A stretch of 64,000 nucleotides of DNA from NCBI GenBank assembly GCA_918797485.1, contig CAKKNE010000005.1, forward strand, positions 2,790,001 through 2,854,000. Direction: 5' to 3'. The first letter of the stretch is position 1. Each line of letters begins with the position of its first letter. This document shows positions 55,086 through 63,698 of this stretch, piece after piece. The translations under genes and the position numbers were made by a program. Under the pieces are notes generated by a model that worked only from the letters and a program-made list of their open reading frames with translations, did no database searches and was not told where the DNA came from. Source of the stretch: Pelagomonas calceolata (lineage: Eukaryota > Sar > Pelagophyceae > Pelagomonadales > Pelagomonadaceae).

Positions 55086-55099
55086 ACGCCATCGACGCG
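55086..55099 (+). repeat. Introner-type core between genes
   Basis: ACGCCATCGACGCG, identical to the first 14 bases of the 17-mer core, lying between two genes with no visible splice context. Confidence 0.55.
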
Positions 55100-55374
55100 C
55101 AATTCCCCGCACCGTGATTCTCCCAAAGACGATATTTTTTTGCTAAATTTTAGGGAAAGAGCCCGGAGGCCCGTACTCAGGGAGGGGAAGGGAGGACGGC
55201 GCGGTCAGGGAACCCCCGCCCGCCGACGCTTTACCGGAAACGCGAGAGCGGCCGCGTGCCTGTGGACGCATAGCCGCCGACCGCCCCGCCGCCAGTGACG
55301 GCAGAGGGGCGGCCGCGTTTCAGAAAGACGCCGCCGGACGGAGGCCCCCGGCCGCGGCCGGGGTCCCAGTCTAT

Positions 55375-55611
55375 CTAAGCGCCCTTGACGACGAGGCTCG
55401 AGGGCTCGAACTTGCCGTCGTTGATGTAGCCCGTGAGGTGCGACGAGAGCGAGGGCTTCGACTCGGCCTTCCAGACCGACTTGTAGTTGGCCGCCGTCTG
55501 CGCGCCCCAGTTCTCCGTCGCCTGCTTGAACTTGGGGTTCTCGGCGAGGACGTCGTCCCACGGCTTCGAGAGCAGCAGGTCGAGGGAGGCGGAGATGTCG
55601 TAGTCAGGCAT
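55375..55611 (-). CDS. Small acidic/basic soluble protein, unknown (78 aa)
   Basis: 78 aa from an ATG: MPDYDISASLDLLLSKPWDD and so on to the end LVVKGA. It looks helical and soluble, with conserved-looking Trp/Asn residues (ENWGAQTAANYKSVWKAE). I recognise no family. Its codon use agrees with the neighbouring genes and its frame is clean, so I take it as real. Its upstream flank is a set of tandem repeats (55615-55855). Confidence 0.5.
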   Translation of the reverse strand: MPDYDISASLDLLLSKPWDDVLAENPKFKQATENWGAQTAANYKSVWKAESKPSLSSHLTGYINDGKFEPSSLVVKGA

Positions 55612-56589
55612 GGTTGGAAATTCTGCGAGCGGGTCCCGGTGAGAATTCTGCCGCGGCGTGGCGGCGTGGTCTCGGTGTGTGGAGGGCCCGTTTCCGCACG
55701 CGCGCCGTGAGCGTTCTGCCGCGGCAGGGCGGTGGGCCGAGGGTGTCTGAGGGCCCGGTTCCGCGCGCGTGCCGGGGCGTGCGCTCTGCCGATGCGCGGC
55801 GGCGCGTCAAGTGGGCATTAGGACCCGTTTCCGCGCGCCGCCGAAGCGCATGCCTCGGCGCGCGCGCGGGGAGAGGGGGGCGGCGGTTACTTGTAGGCCG
55901 TCCGGGGTGTGTGTGTGGGCTTCCGGTGAGCTGGCGCAGCCTCTTTAGGCACGCCCGCCGCCCCTCCTGGTTCGCGCCCCAGAATCGGCGGCGCGCCCGT
56001 TTCGCGCGCCCGGCGTGCCAGGCGGCGGCGAGGCGGTGCCCAGAGCTTTTTGGCGACTTTTCAGAGACCCTAGAAACGTGCGCAGGCTGGGGGGTAATTT
56101 GGGGCACGGCGGTGTACGGTTTTTAAGCTCACGAGCTCGATCGAGGTAGAGGCTAGTGTGTCTCGAGACGCTAGCACTTTCCAGCCCTCCAACGCGCCAC
56201 AAGCCCACGCCCTGCCCCCCATATACACGCCAGCCACCCCCCTCCCCCCAAACGCGCCCGCCCGGGCAGCGAAACGGAGTCCAACACGTCCTAGAAGGGC
56301 CATTTTCTGCCACGGAGGGGTGCGTGCCCCAAAGCCCTAACGACCACGCAGCCGCTCCCCGGGAGCCTCCGAGGTGGCGTCCCCGACGCCCTGGACGCCC
56401 CGAGGCAAATCTCCGCGCTACCGTTGTTTGAAAAGGCAAACAATGGCCTCGGCTTGCTGGCGCCCCGCGGCTGCCCCCCGCGCTCCGCCGCGGCGTTCAG
56501 GCTGTTCCTGGCGCCAGACGCGCATCGTACCATCATACTCCTGCTGCCTCATCACTACAACACAACACGCCCGACGGGGCAGCCCCGGC
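55612..56589. promoter_or_regulatory. Long GC-rich divergent region with imperfect tandem repeats
   Basis: Nearly 1 kb between the 78-aa gene and the large unknown gene. The first 240 bp are tandem repeats. From 56160 to 56290 there is a C-rich tract (CCCACGCCCTGCCCCCC, CCACCCCCCTCCCCCC). Long open frames in several phases reflect GC content and have no family features. The large gene's frame is open here with an ATG at 56443. Confidence 0.4.
55615..55855 (-). repeat. Imperfect 68-71 bp tandem repeats
   Basis: Units begin TCTGCC at 55647, 55715 and 55786, with a partial one before. Each holds GG(G/A)CCCG(G/T)TTCCGC(A/G)CGC about 45 bp into the unit. They lie directly upstream of the 78-aa gene's ATG, so they fall in its promoter or 5' UTR. 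Confidence 0.65.
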
Positions 56590-58104
56590 ATGCCGACGAC
56601 GCGGCCGCGATGGTCCATTGAAGGCACTCAGTGGCCCGCGCCGCAAAATACAGTGAGAGAGCCGCGCGAGCTCCTCTCGAATGACGAGCGAGAAGCGATG
56701 CGCAAGACCATTGAAGATGCCGACCGCGCGGCCGAATCTGCACTGAGCACGACGCAGCGCCTGCACCAGCGCTTGCAGGGCCTCGAGGACCAGGGCTTCG
56801 TGCCAGCGGCTCCGGAATACCGCAGTTCCGAGCGGAACCAGGCGGAGGTGGCTATTTTGTCGCGAGGGGATCGGCTCTCGGCGGCCCAATTGCGGAACGA
56901 GACGCAGAAAGTACTGGATGTGTGGTCTGCTGATGATGCGGAGCACTGGCGCGTCACGCACGTCTACGGGAAAGGTCGGGCATCTCGATTACGACGGAAG
57001 AAGGCTGGCGAACGGCAGGAGCTCGCCGAGACGCGACGACTGGAAAGACCGGACGAAGAGGGCTCGTTCTCTACGAAAAAGTCGAGGGCGTCGCGCGGGT
57101 CTCGAGATTCGAGGAGCGGTCTGACCACAAGGCAGACGGGAACGACGTCGGTGACGAGCGGCCCGCGCATCGCTTCCGCGGCGGAATTGGGCGTCGAACG
57201 ACCGCCCGAGCTCCGAGCTCTGAGGCCGGCCTTCTACCGGCGCACTCTAGGTGGCGATTTAACACTGACGGAGGAGGGCGACGAGGCCTCGACCGCGCCG
57301 CCCTCTCCGATAAAACCCGAGGTCTCGACGATAACAGAAGGTAAAGAGACTGAAACAAGGGCCTCCTTGTCCTCATTTCAGTCGGAGGCGTCCTCCACAA
57401 CCTCGAAGTGGAAGTCGAGGTTCCGCATGGCGGCGAAGAAGGCCGCTGCCTTAGAAAGTGTGGATAGCGACGCGCCTCCTCCAATCAACACTTTAGCGCT
57501 GGCCGTGGCCGCCGCTCGCAAGGCAGCTTTAAAACCCCAAAGAAGGGACCTGCAGTTATTAAGAGACGCCTCGAACATCTTAAGGCGCTTCCAGACGTCG
57601 TCGGTCATCGACATCGAGCACGCATTGCTCGACGCTGCGAGAAGTGTCGACGAAAAAAGAGCGGGCACGGACGAGGCCCTGGACAAAGCCGATGACTTGC
57701 AGGACTCTTGTGCTGCGGTGCGGGACGCCCTCTTGTTAAATGAGGAGCCGCCGGCGCGCCTGCCCGCCGAGGACGTGAATGATGCTCTGGGCATGGCGAC
57801 TCGATTATCCTCGAACTTCGGGCCTTTATGTGATGCGGTTTTACAGCATATCAGTGAGACGCAACAAACCATGATGGAGGGGGAGGAGACCGCTTCAACC
57901 ATACAAACGGGCGAAGCATGGTCCAAGAAAGCGGCGGCCGTGTCAGACGCGACCAATGAGTTGCTGGACGCGTGTACGAGCTTCGCCAAGTACATGCGCG
58001 ACGCCGAGCTGAACGCGCCGTTCCAGGCGTCCGCGGCGGTCATCATGTTAGCGGTAAGATGGCGCCGGCGCGCGCGGCGCCGCGCCGCCGCGCGGCGCGC
58101 GGCG

Positions 58105-58138
<34 letters not shown>

Positions 58139-59214
58139 AGGAGGCGCGGGCGCCGCCGCCGCGGCGCCGGCGCAAAAAGAACCGCGCCTACGCCGACGCG
58201 GCGGCGCGCTGGCGTGGTAGTATAGCGGACATCGCCGACCAGCGCCGCGACGAGGCCGAGGAACTGCGGCGCACGGCGCTGCTGGCGGCGCAGCAGGACG
58301 ACGCCGAATTGGCGGCTTTGATGGAGGAGGATCAAGACGAGGAGGCTCCTGCACCTGCTCCTGCTGCTCCGGCGCCTCTGAAACGAGAAAGGAGCACCCG
58401 CAGTACTACGACGCCGCGCTACGTCAAGAAGGAAATGAGCGAAAAAGAATTGTCTTTGAAGGACCACATCGGCGGCGTGGCTGCTAGGCGGATTGATGCG
58501 CTTTATGATCGCCTCGGAGACGTCACGGCCAAGCTCCCCGTCGTACTAGATGATATGACAGAAGACGCGACCGTAGTATCATCCTCCACGACGGCAACAA
58601 CAAAAGTGAAGAACCAGCCGAAACGAGTACGGTTAAGTGTCCTGGAGGACCTCGCGGCGGTCGCGGGGATTAATGTCCCTGGACAATTACGACTGGAGGA
58701 ACTTTCAGTGAGGTGCCACGAGCACCGTGCCAGTGAGGAATCAGTGAGACACGGCAACCAAAAGAAGAAGCTCGAGGACATCCAGCATCTCGGCGGGACT
58801 TGTGTCCCGCGGCAGATCTGGACGAGCCACGTCCTGGAATTGGCGGAGGACGCCTATGCGATGGATTCACTATTAGACGCCCTGGAGAAGGCGGCGACCA
58901 TGGGCTCAAAACGACGGCGGCGGCGCCTCGGTTTATCATCGAACAAGGGCGAGTCGAAGATTCTGCTGGAGCAGCGGCGCTACTGGGGCCGCCACGCTAG
59001 TGAAGGGCCTTCGTCGCCGGGTCGATTAAAGCGGCGCGCCGCGGCGCGGACCGCGAAGCTGCTCTCAGGTGTTGATTTATCCCTCGCCGACCGAAATCTC
59101 GTCGCCGCCGCGGCGTCACACGTGGAGGAGGAGGACGACTTCTGGGAGCCGGAGCCCATGCCAGCGCTCTTGCGGGACAAGTACATCAAGCGCCCCCACC
59201 CGTTTGAGGGGTGA
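56590..59214 (+). CDS. Large unknown protein, coiled-coil and Ala/Pro-rich
   Basis: About 875 aa from the ATG at 56590 (MPTTRPRWSIEGTQWPAP); an ATG at 56443 would add 49 Cys/Arg-rich residues of low quality. Order: helical LSNDEREAMRKTIEDADRAA, a Ser/Thr/Arg-rich part, a long helical region (about 330-520, LALAVAAARKAALKPQRRDL, HALLDAARSVDEKRAGTDEA), then AVRWRRRARRRAAARRAAAPAP with a PAPAPAPA run. Further on are an acidic LMEEDQDEEAPAPAP stretch and a basic globular C-terminus ending LLRDKYIKRPHPFEG. I recognise no domain. The order of charged, low-complexity and helical blocks suggests a cytoskeletal or scaffold protein. Confidence 0.65.
58097..58140 (+). repeat. GCGCCC hexamer run coding for Ala-Pro
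   Basis: In-frame repeats of GCGCCC give the PAPAPAPAPA stretch of the large unknown protein. Confidence 0.75.
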
Positions 59215-59407
59215 TTGGGTAATTTGTGGTTAGTGTTGCTTTGCCTTGCTAGGCCGCCTAGCCGGGGCGAACGCGGGGTTTACAATACTCGGCGAAACCC
59301 CATTTTGATCCCGCCGTATGCGTATGTAGATAGGCCTACGTTCACGCGCGCAGACGATAGCCGGGTGCCAAAACCCGAATTAAGTACCCCACGCCTTGTA
59401 TAAAAGT

Positions 59408-59749
59408 ATGTATAAGTATACTACCTATAGGCTGAATTTGAACTACCTCGGCGAGCACGTCGACGCGGATGCTTTGGCGGTCCTTCGCGGATTACTTAAA
59501 TTAGAGTCGCTTGAGATCCACGGTACTGGGAGAGAGAACCGCGGCTTCCAGAGATTTTATCACCTCGCCGGCCACCCGACGCTGCGCAAGTTAGACCTGG
59601 GATACGCGCTCTTAACCGACGCGGACCTCACGTTTCTACCGTCTTTGCCCGAGCTGACATACCTCGGTATTCACTCTAACCTACCCAAGAGCATGATCGA
59701 GGACGTTACCAAGCGCTGCCCGAAGCTCATCAATCTCCCGCGCTACTAA
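59408..59749 (+). CDS. Leucine-rich-repeat fragment
   Basis: 113 aa from the ATG at 59408. Residues 12-110 hold three or four LRR turns: LAVLRGLLKLESLEIHGTG, HPTLRKLDLGYALLTDADL, FLPSLPELTYLGIHSNL and VTKRCPKLINLPRY. It is far shorter than usual LRR proteins and lacks a capping domain. The upstream 200 bp are AT-richer and show no obvious first exon. It may be a broken gene, a small real gene, or the last exon of a gene whose other exons I cannot see. Confidence 0.45.
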   Translation: MYKYTTYRLNLNYLGEHVDADALAVLRGLLKLESLEIHGTGRENRGFQRFYHLAGHPTLRKLDLGYALLTDADLTFLPSLPELTYLGIHSNLPKSMIEDVTKRCPKLINLPRY

Positions 59750-59910
59750 TGTACCGCATGCGGATCGAGGGCGCTCGCGCGTCTAACTTACCCGCGCGAT
59801 ATCTACTCAATGCCCGGACATAAATAAGTCTCGTGAGGTATCCCATAGGCTAGCAAACGTGCGGGTTCGGTTTTGATCGTGCCGAATCGCGCGCCGTCGC
59901 CGCGTGGCCG

Positions 59911-59950
59911 CATTGCTGCCCGCCGCAACGCATTGCTGCCCGCCGCAACG
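59911..59950 (+). repeat. 20-bp perfect tandem repeat
   Basis: CATTGCTGCCCGCCGCAACG occurs twice in a row, 18 bp before the ATG of the FAD oxidoreductase gene. A third partial match (CTGCTGCCCGCCGCCGTCGCATT) lies inside the coding start. Confidence 0.85.
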
Positions 59951-59967
59951 AAGGCAGCGCAGCATTG

Positions 59968-61449
59968 ATGCTCCACTTCCAACCCGAATTGATAGACCTG
60001 CTGCCCGCCGCCGTCGCATTCACCATAGTCGGCCTCACCATGCTGTGCTGCGGGCGCACAGCCCCGAAGCCGCAGAAGCACTACGACGACAAGGTCGAGG
60101 ATTTGATAGCGAGCGGCTCGATCAAGGGCTTCGCGTCCGTCGCCAAGGCCACCACCGGCAACCAGTTCGCCTACCACAAGGCCAAGGGCGCCAAACGGAC
60201 TGGAGGTCGAGTAGATTTATCAGCATTTAACAACGTGGTCCATATTGATGATGAAGCGAGGCTCGTGCAGGTCGAGGGCCTCGCCACGATGGAGACGGTA
60301 GTAAGAGCGCTGGACTGGCGCGGCTACCGGATACCCATCGTGCCGGAGCTCAAGCACATTACGGTCGGCGGCGCGATCGCGGGCATCGGTATTGAGTCAG
60401 GCTCGTTTCGCTACGGCTGGTTCCACCAGGCCATGGTGGAATGCGATTTGTTGACGCCCGGCGGCGAAATTCTAAGGTGTAGCGCGTCGAACGAGCACGC
60501 GGATGTCTTCCACGCGCTACCTAATTCATATGGGACGTTGGGGTATGTATTGCGGGCTACTTTACGCTTGGTGGCATCAAGGCCTTATGTCGCAGTCACA
60601 ACAACCATCCACAAGTCGTTCAAGGAAGCGATGACAGCGATGGAGCAGGCGGAAGCGACGAGCGAGTTCGTCGAGGGCCTCTGGTGGGCGCCGGATAAAG
60701 TGAGCGTGACGCTGACGAACTATGTGGACGAAGTCCCGAAAGGTAAAAAACTAAAACGCTTCGACGGCCTTTCGATATATTACAAGGCCGTCGGCAAGCC
60801 AGGGACGATGTACATGACGTCCCCGAATTACTATTTCCGCTGGGACGCCGACTGGTTCTGGAACATTCCCACCGACGCCGGCGGATGGCTCGTGCGCCTT
60901 GTGACGCCTCGTAAATTACGAACCTCGTCAACATACAAGTGGCTCCGCTCCTTGAGACTAGTGAAGGCCTGGCACCGTCTGGAAACGTTGTGGAAGCCCC
61001 AGGGCCAGCCCTTTGTGCAGGACTGGGCCGTGCCCTGGTCCCGGGCGGACGAGTTCGTCCGAGAGGCGACGAAGACGCGACCCCACCGGAAGGGCGTGCC
61101 CTACATGCTGCTACCGGTCGGTACCTCATCCAATAAAGCGACGCACTACCCTTGTGAACGAGAAGGGAGATACCTGAACCTCGGGACCTACACCGAGATC
61201 GACGTACCTTTTGATGAGGCTTTAGCCGAGACGCGGCGCATCGACGACTTGTGCGTCCGGCGGCACGCGGGCATCAAGATGCTCTACTCGTCCTCATTCT
61301 TAGATCTGCAGACGTACACCAGGGTCTACGGGACGCTGGCTCCTGCCACGAAAAAGAAGGTCGACCCGGCCGGGACGCGGCCGTCCGTCTTCGAGAAGAC
61401 GGCGCACCCGTCCATCTTGGGCTGCGAGGAGCTCGTGCTGGGGTACTAA
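59968..61449 (+). CDS. FAD-binding oxidoreductase, DHCR24/DWARF1-like
   Basis: 493 aa from the ATG MLHFQPELIDLLPAAVAF, which begins with a membrane helix (residues about 6-30). The FAD_binding_4 domain is clear: ARLVQVEGLATMETVVRALD, ELKHITVGGAIAGIGIESGS, FRYGWFHQAMVECDLLTPGG and NSYGTLGYVLRATL. These strings match delta-24-sterol reductase (DHCR24/DIMINUTO), which saturates the sterol side chain in the ER using NADPH. The C-terminal half (FQxDWxVPW-like FVQDWAVPW, LNLGTYTEI) also follows that family. The TTG one codon upstream is not used as start. Confidence 0.82.
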   Translation: MLHFQPELIDLLPAAVAFTIVGLTMLCCGRTAPKPQKHYDDKVEDLIASGSIKGFASVAKATTGNQFAYHKAKGAKRTGGRVDLSAFNNVVHIDDEARLVQVEGLATMETVVRALDWRGYRIPIVPELKHITVGGAIAGIGIESGSFRYGWFHQAMVECDLLTPGGEILRCSASNEHADVFHALPNSYGTLGYVLRATLRLVASRPYVAVTTTIHKSFKEAMTAMEQAEATSEFVEGLWWAPDKVSVTLTNYVDEVPKGKKLKRFDGLSIYYKAVGKPGTMYMTSPNYYFRWDADWFWNIPTDAGGWLVRLVTPRKLRTSSTYKWLRSLRLVKAWHRLETLWKPQGQPFVQDWAVPWSRADEFVREATKTRPHRKGVPYMLLPVGTSSNKATHYPCEREGRYLNLGTYTEIDVPFDEALAETRRIDDLCVRRHAGIKMLYSSSFLDLQTYTRVYGTLAPATKKKVDPAGTRPSVFEKTAHPSILGCEELVLGY

Positions 61450-61468
61450 GTTAATTCGTTTCCAACAT

Positions 61469-62332
61469 TCAATACAACTTATAGTACTCATAAAACGCGA
61501 GGCCGAAGAGCGCCCCGCCCGCGTGGCACGCGTAGTCGATGCCTCGTGAGCTTCTGACTAGCACGTCGATGGCGAGCATCGCCACGAGCGCGGTGGCCGC
61601 CGGCATTTCCATTCCATATACAAACATCGGCGCGGCGGGGTTCGTCGCCGCGGCGTGGGCCATCATCGCAAACACGATGCCGCTCGCACCTTTCGTCTCC
61701 GTGTAGCCCGTCGTGCTCCGGCCGAAGACTGACGCGAGCGAGGACGCGACCGCGGCGAGCAGCACGAAACACCAGAACGTCGTCCGGTCGTGCTTTAGGC
61801 GACCCTGGAGCGCGGGCGCCGCACGCGAGAGCGCCATAAAATTAAAGCCGACGTGCATGAGGTCGTCGTGCGCAAACGCCGCGAGGACGAGGGACCAGTA
61901 GCGGCCCGCGCGCAGCGCCTCCGCGGAAGCAGCGAAGTGGCGTAGGAACAGCCACCCCGGCCTCAGGACGTGCGCAATGAAAACTGCGGCGACGATCGCG
62001 AGCAGGAGCTGCGCGTCGTCGGCCGCGATTGCCTCGAGCCGCGGCCTGAGCTGCTTCGGCACGAGATCGGCAGGAGCAATCCAGCGCCCGAAGGCACCGA
62101 CGTGAACTACGTCGCACTTCGCTACCGACGCGATACCCAGAGACGCGTGCCACTCGACTGTCGGCGACAGCCAGAGGCCGTCGGCGCGGGCTCGGTGGTC
62201 CTTGAGCTCCGCCAGCGACGGCACACATTGCACCATGACCGCTGCCGTTGCGACTAGTGCACAGAGCATCCATATTCGAGGAATGCCGCGGCGCGGACGC
62301 ACGATGTTGCCTTGGCCGTCCACGTAGACCAT
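61469..62332 (-). CDS. Rhomboid-family intramembrane serine protease
   Basis: 287 aa from the ATG at 62332; the longer frame starts at a GTG. Hydrophobic segments are at about 20-38, 108-125, 145-168, 183-204, 214-230, 244-262 and 268-281. The oxyanion-helping HVGFNFMAL is at 160-168, the catalytic serine is S217 in KGASGIVF, and the catalytic His is H270 in CHAGGALFG. The dyad is complete, so it should be active. The first-helix extension (1+6 layout) resembles mitochondrial PARL or secretory rhomboids; the location cannot be fixed. Convergent with the FAD oxidoreductase gene, 19 nt apart. Confidence 0.85.
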   Translation of the reverse strand: MVYVDGQGNIVRPRRGIPRIWMLCALVATAAVMVQCVPSLAELKDHRARADGLWLSPTVEWHASLGIASVAKCDVVHVGAFGRWIAPADLVPKQLRPRLEAIAADDAQLLLAIVAAVFIAHVLRPGWLFLRHFAASAEALRAGRYWSLVLAAFAHDDLMHVGFNFMALSRAAPALQGRLKHDRTTFWCFVLLAAVASSLASVFGRSTTGYTETKGASGIVFAMMAHAAATNPAAPMFVYGMEMPAATALVAMLAIDVLVRSSRGIDYACHAGGALFGLAFYEYYKLY

Positions 62333-62528
62333 TGCTTTTTTTCCTGCAGTTCTGTACAGCACACTGCCACACTGCCTCCTTAATGCAAGCCAAAGACGCC
62401 GTACAGATGCGTTTTTTTTTCTTTCAGCAGCTCGGCGTGGCTAACGCGCGACTACTGCGTAACGGCTGTAGCGAAAGTGTATCGATGCTGCGCGTACGGC
62501 AGCCAAAACCGCTGAAAAACAAAATCAG

Positions 62529-62551
62529 CTAGCGCCTCTGTAAGACACTAG
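62529..62551 (-). repeat. CTAG element copy 7
   Basis: On the minus strand CTAGTGTCTTAC, AGAGGC, GCTAG, nearly the same as copy 1. It is 197 bp upstream of the rhomboid ATG. Confidence 0.7.
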
Positions 62552-62620
62552 CCAGCAAACTCGGAACGCGCATGCAGCTGTTTGAGTACCGTTCCGTTCG
62601 CTACTAGTCCAAGGAGATCA

Positions 62621-62983
62621 ATGGGACACGTACTGGGGGCCAAAAATAGTTTCGCGGTGCGGAGGCGGACGAGGCCACAGGGCGGCCGCACCGGTGTAAT
62701 CCTGTCAATCCCCGCCGAAGAGGTGCCCCTGGGGTCGCCTAGGGTCGGTACTATACACGTGCAAGCGCCTACGTCGCATACGCCGCCGCTTCGAGCATTT
62801 TTGGCCGAATTCTCTCAACAAGTCGGCCAACAAAAGCATGAATGGCGTGGCAATTGGTTCCAGAGCTCTCGGGGACCACTAGGCCGCCGCATCGACGGCG
62901 TATGCGGTACAGGCGACTACCCACTACCAGACCTACCTCGAGAGGCCTCCAGGAGCCGATCTACCACCACAAAAAGTGTGTAA
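62621..62983 (+). CDS. Hypothetical protein, weak support
   Basis: 120 aa from an ATG (MGHVLGAKNSFAVRRRTRPQ). No known motif. The text after about residue 80 is Arg/Ser-rich and low quality, and the stop lies 4 bp before the first 43-bp repeat. It may be non-coding or part of a degraded element. Confidence 0.25.
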   Translation: MGHVLGAKNSFAVRRRTRPQGGRTGVILSIPAEEVPLGSPRVGTIHVQAPTSHTPPLRAFLAEFSQQVGQQKHEWRGNWFQSSRGPLGRRIDGVCGTGDYPLPDLPREASRSRSTTTKSV

Positions 62984-62986
62984 TTT

Positions 62987-63029
62987 GGACCCTGCTACTT
63001 ACATAACGCTACGACATACTCTTGCTAGG
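62987..63029 (+). repeat. 43-bp direct repeat, left copy
   Basis: Starts GGACCCTGCTACTTACATAA and ends ACTCTTGCTAGG. The right copy at 63463-63505 differs at a single base. The 433 bp between them are AT-richer than the rest of the window. Confidence 0.85.
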
Positions 63030-63078
63030 TTATGGGCCCACAGGGTTCTGCCTATTGACGTAGAGTGTTTTACAGTGA

Positions 63079-63366
63079 ATGCCTAAACAAGGAAAAACAC
63101 CCAAAAAGAAATCTAAAGAGAAAACACCCCAAAAGAGCGGAGAAAGTGAATATCCAGCGATGGATCAAGAAGAACTTAACCGGCTCGTACAAAACGCAAT
63201 GGGGCTCCTCTCCAGAGACATACCTGATCCTCTTCCTGGAGAAAAACCAATCGTCAACATGTCTGCCTTGCCTGTAACACTAAACAAGGACACAAGGCAA
63301 GAATGTTTCATCGGCGCTACCACTGTGGGTACCCTAGATATGTATCTCCCACTCTCTAATATTTGA
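63079..63366 (+). CDS. Hypothetical Lys-rich protein between direct repeats
   Basis: 95 aa. A basic opening (MPKQGKTPKKKSKEKTPQKS) leads to DQEELNRLVQNAMGLLSRDI and a short uncharged end. Base composition is clearly lower in GC than the neighbouring genes. No family recognised. It may belong to an inserted element. Confidence 0.3.
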   Translation: MPKQGKTPKKKSKEKTPQKSGESEYPAMDQEELNRLVQNAMGLLSRDIPDPLPGEKPIVNMSALPVTLNKDTRQECFIGATTVGTLDMYLPLSNI

Positions 63367-63462
63367 GTCTATACATCGAGTGTCAAAAGCACTACGGTGT
63401 AACAACAGTTCACTATAAAACACTCTCGCAGTCAGGCCTATCAGCTCTAAGCTGGTTAGCCA

Positions 63463-63505
63463 GGACCTTGCTACTTACATAACGCTACGACATACTCTTG
63501 CTAGG
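63463..63505 (+). repeat. 43-bp direct repeat, right copy
   Basis: 42 of 43 bases equal to 62987-63029. It is followed directly by an AT-dinucleotide run. Confidence 0.85.
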
Positions 63506-63511
63506 AATCCG

Positions 63512-63561
63512 TGTATATATATATATATATATGTATAAATACATACATATAGTATAAATGT
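63512..63561 (+). repeat. TA microsatellite and AT-rich tract
   Basis: GTATATATATATATATATAT followed by GTATAAATACATACATATAG: a simple repeat next to the right 43-bp copy. Confidence 0.85.
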
Positions 63562-63641
63562 ATACAGGCCTAGGCGGATGGCTATTGAAAACAGACCTCT
63601 CCGACTGACCCCCGAATAGTGAAGTTCAGAGCTTAATTCCC

Positions 63642-63690
63642 GCTCCGGACGCGGGCGACGCTTTTAGCTCCGGACGCGGGCGACGCTTTA
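63642..63690 (-). repeat. 25-bp tandem repeat in the 3' flank of the last gene
   Basis: GCTCCGGACGCGGGCGACGC plus CTTTTA/TTTA occurs twice in a row, 63642-63666 and 63667-63690. It lies just after the stop codon of the partial gene. Confidence 0.8.
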
Positions 63691-63698
63691 GAAATAAA

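Larger units (their letters stand above)
54840..55374. other. Spacer between TTD14-like gene and 78-aa gene
   Basis: 535 bp between minus-strand genes. It holds a CTAG element (55044-55065) and, 20 bp away, an introner-type core (55086-55099). GAATC at 55066 and GATTC at 55112 flank the core as a short inverted repeat. The part nearest the 78-aa gene is very GC-rich. No gene recognised. Confidence 0.45.

Noticed and set aside
55612-56589. Several overlapping long open frames on both strands
   Set aside because: The DNA is GC-rich and repetitive. None has a supported start or family features.
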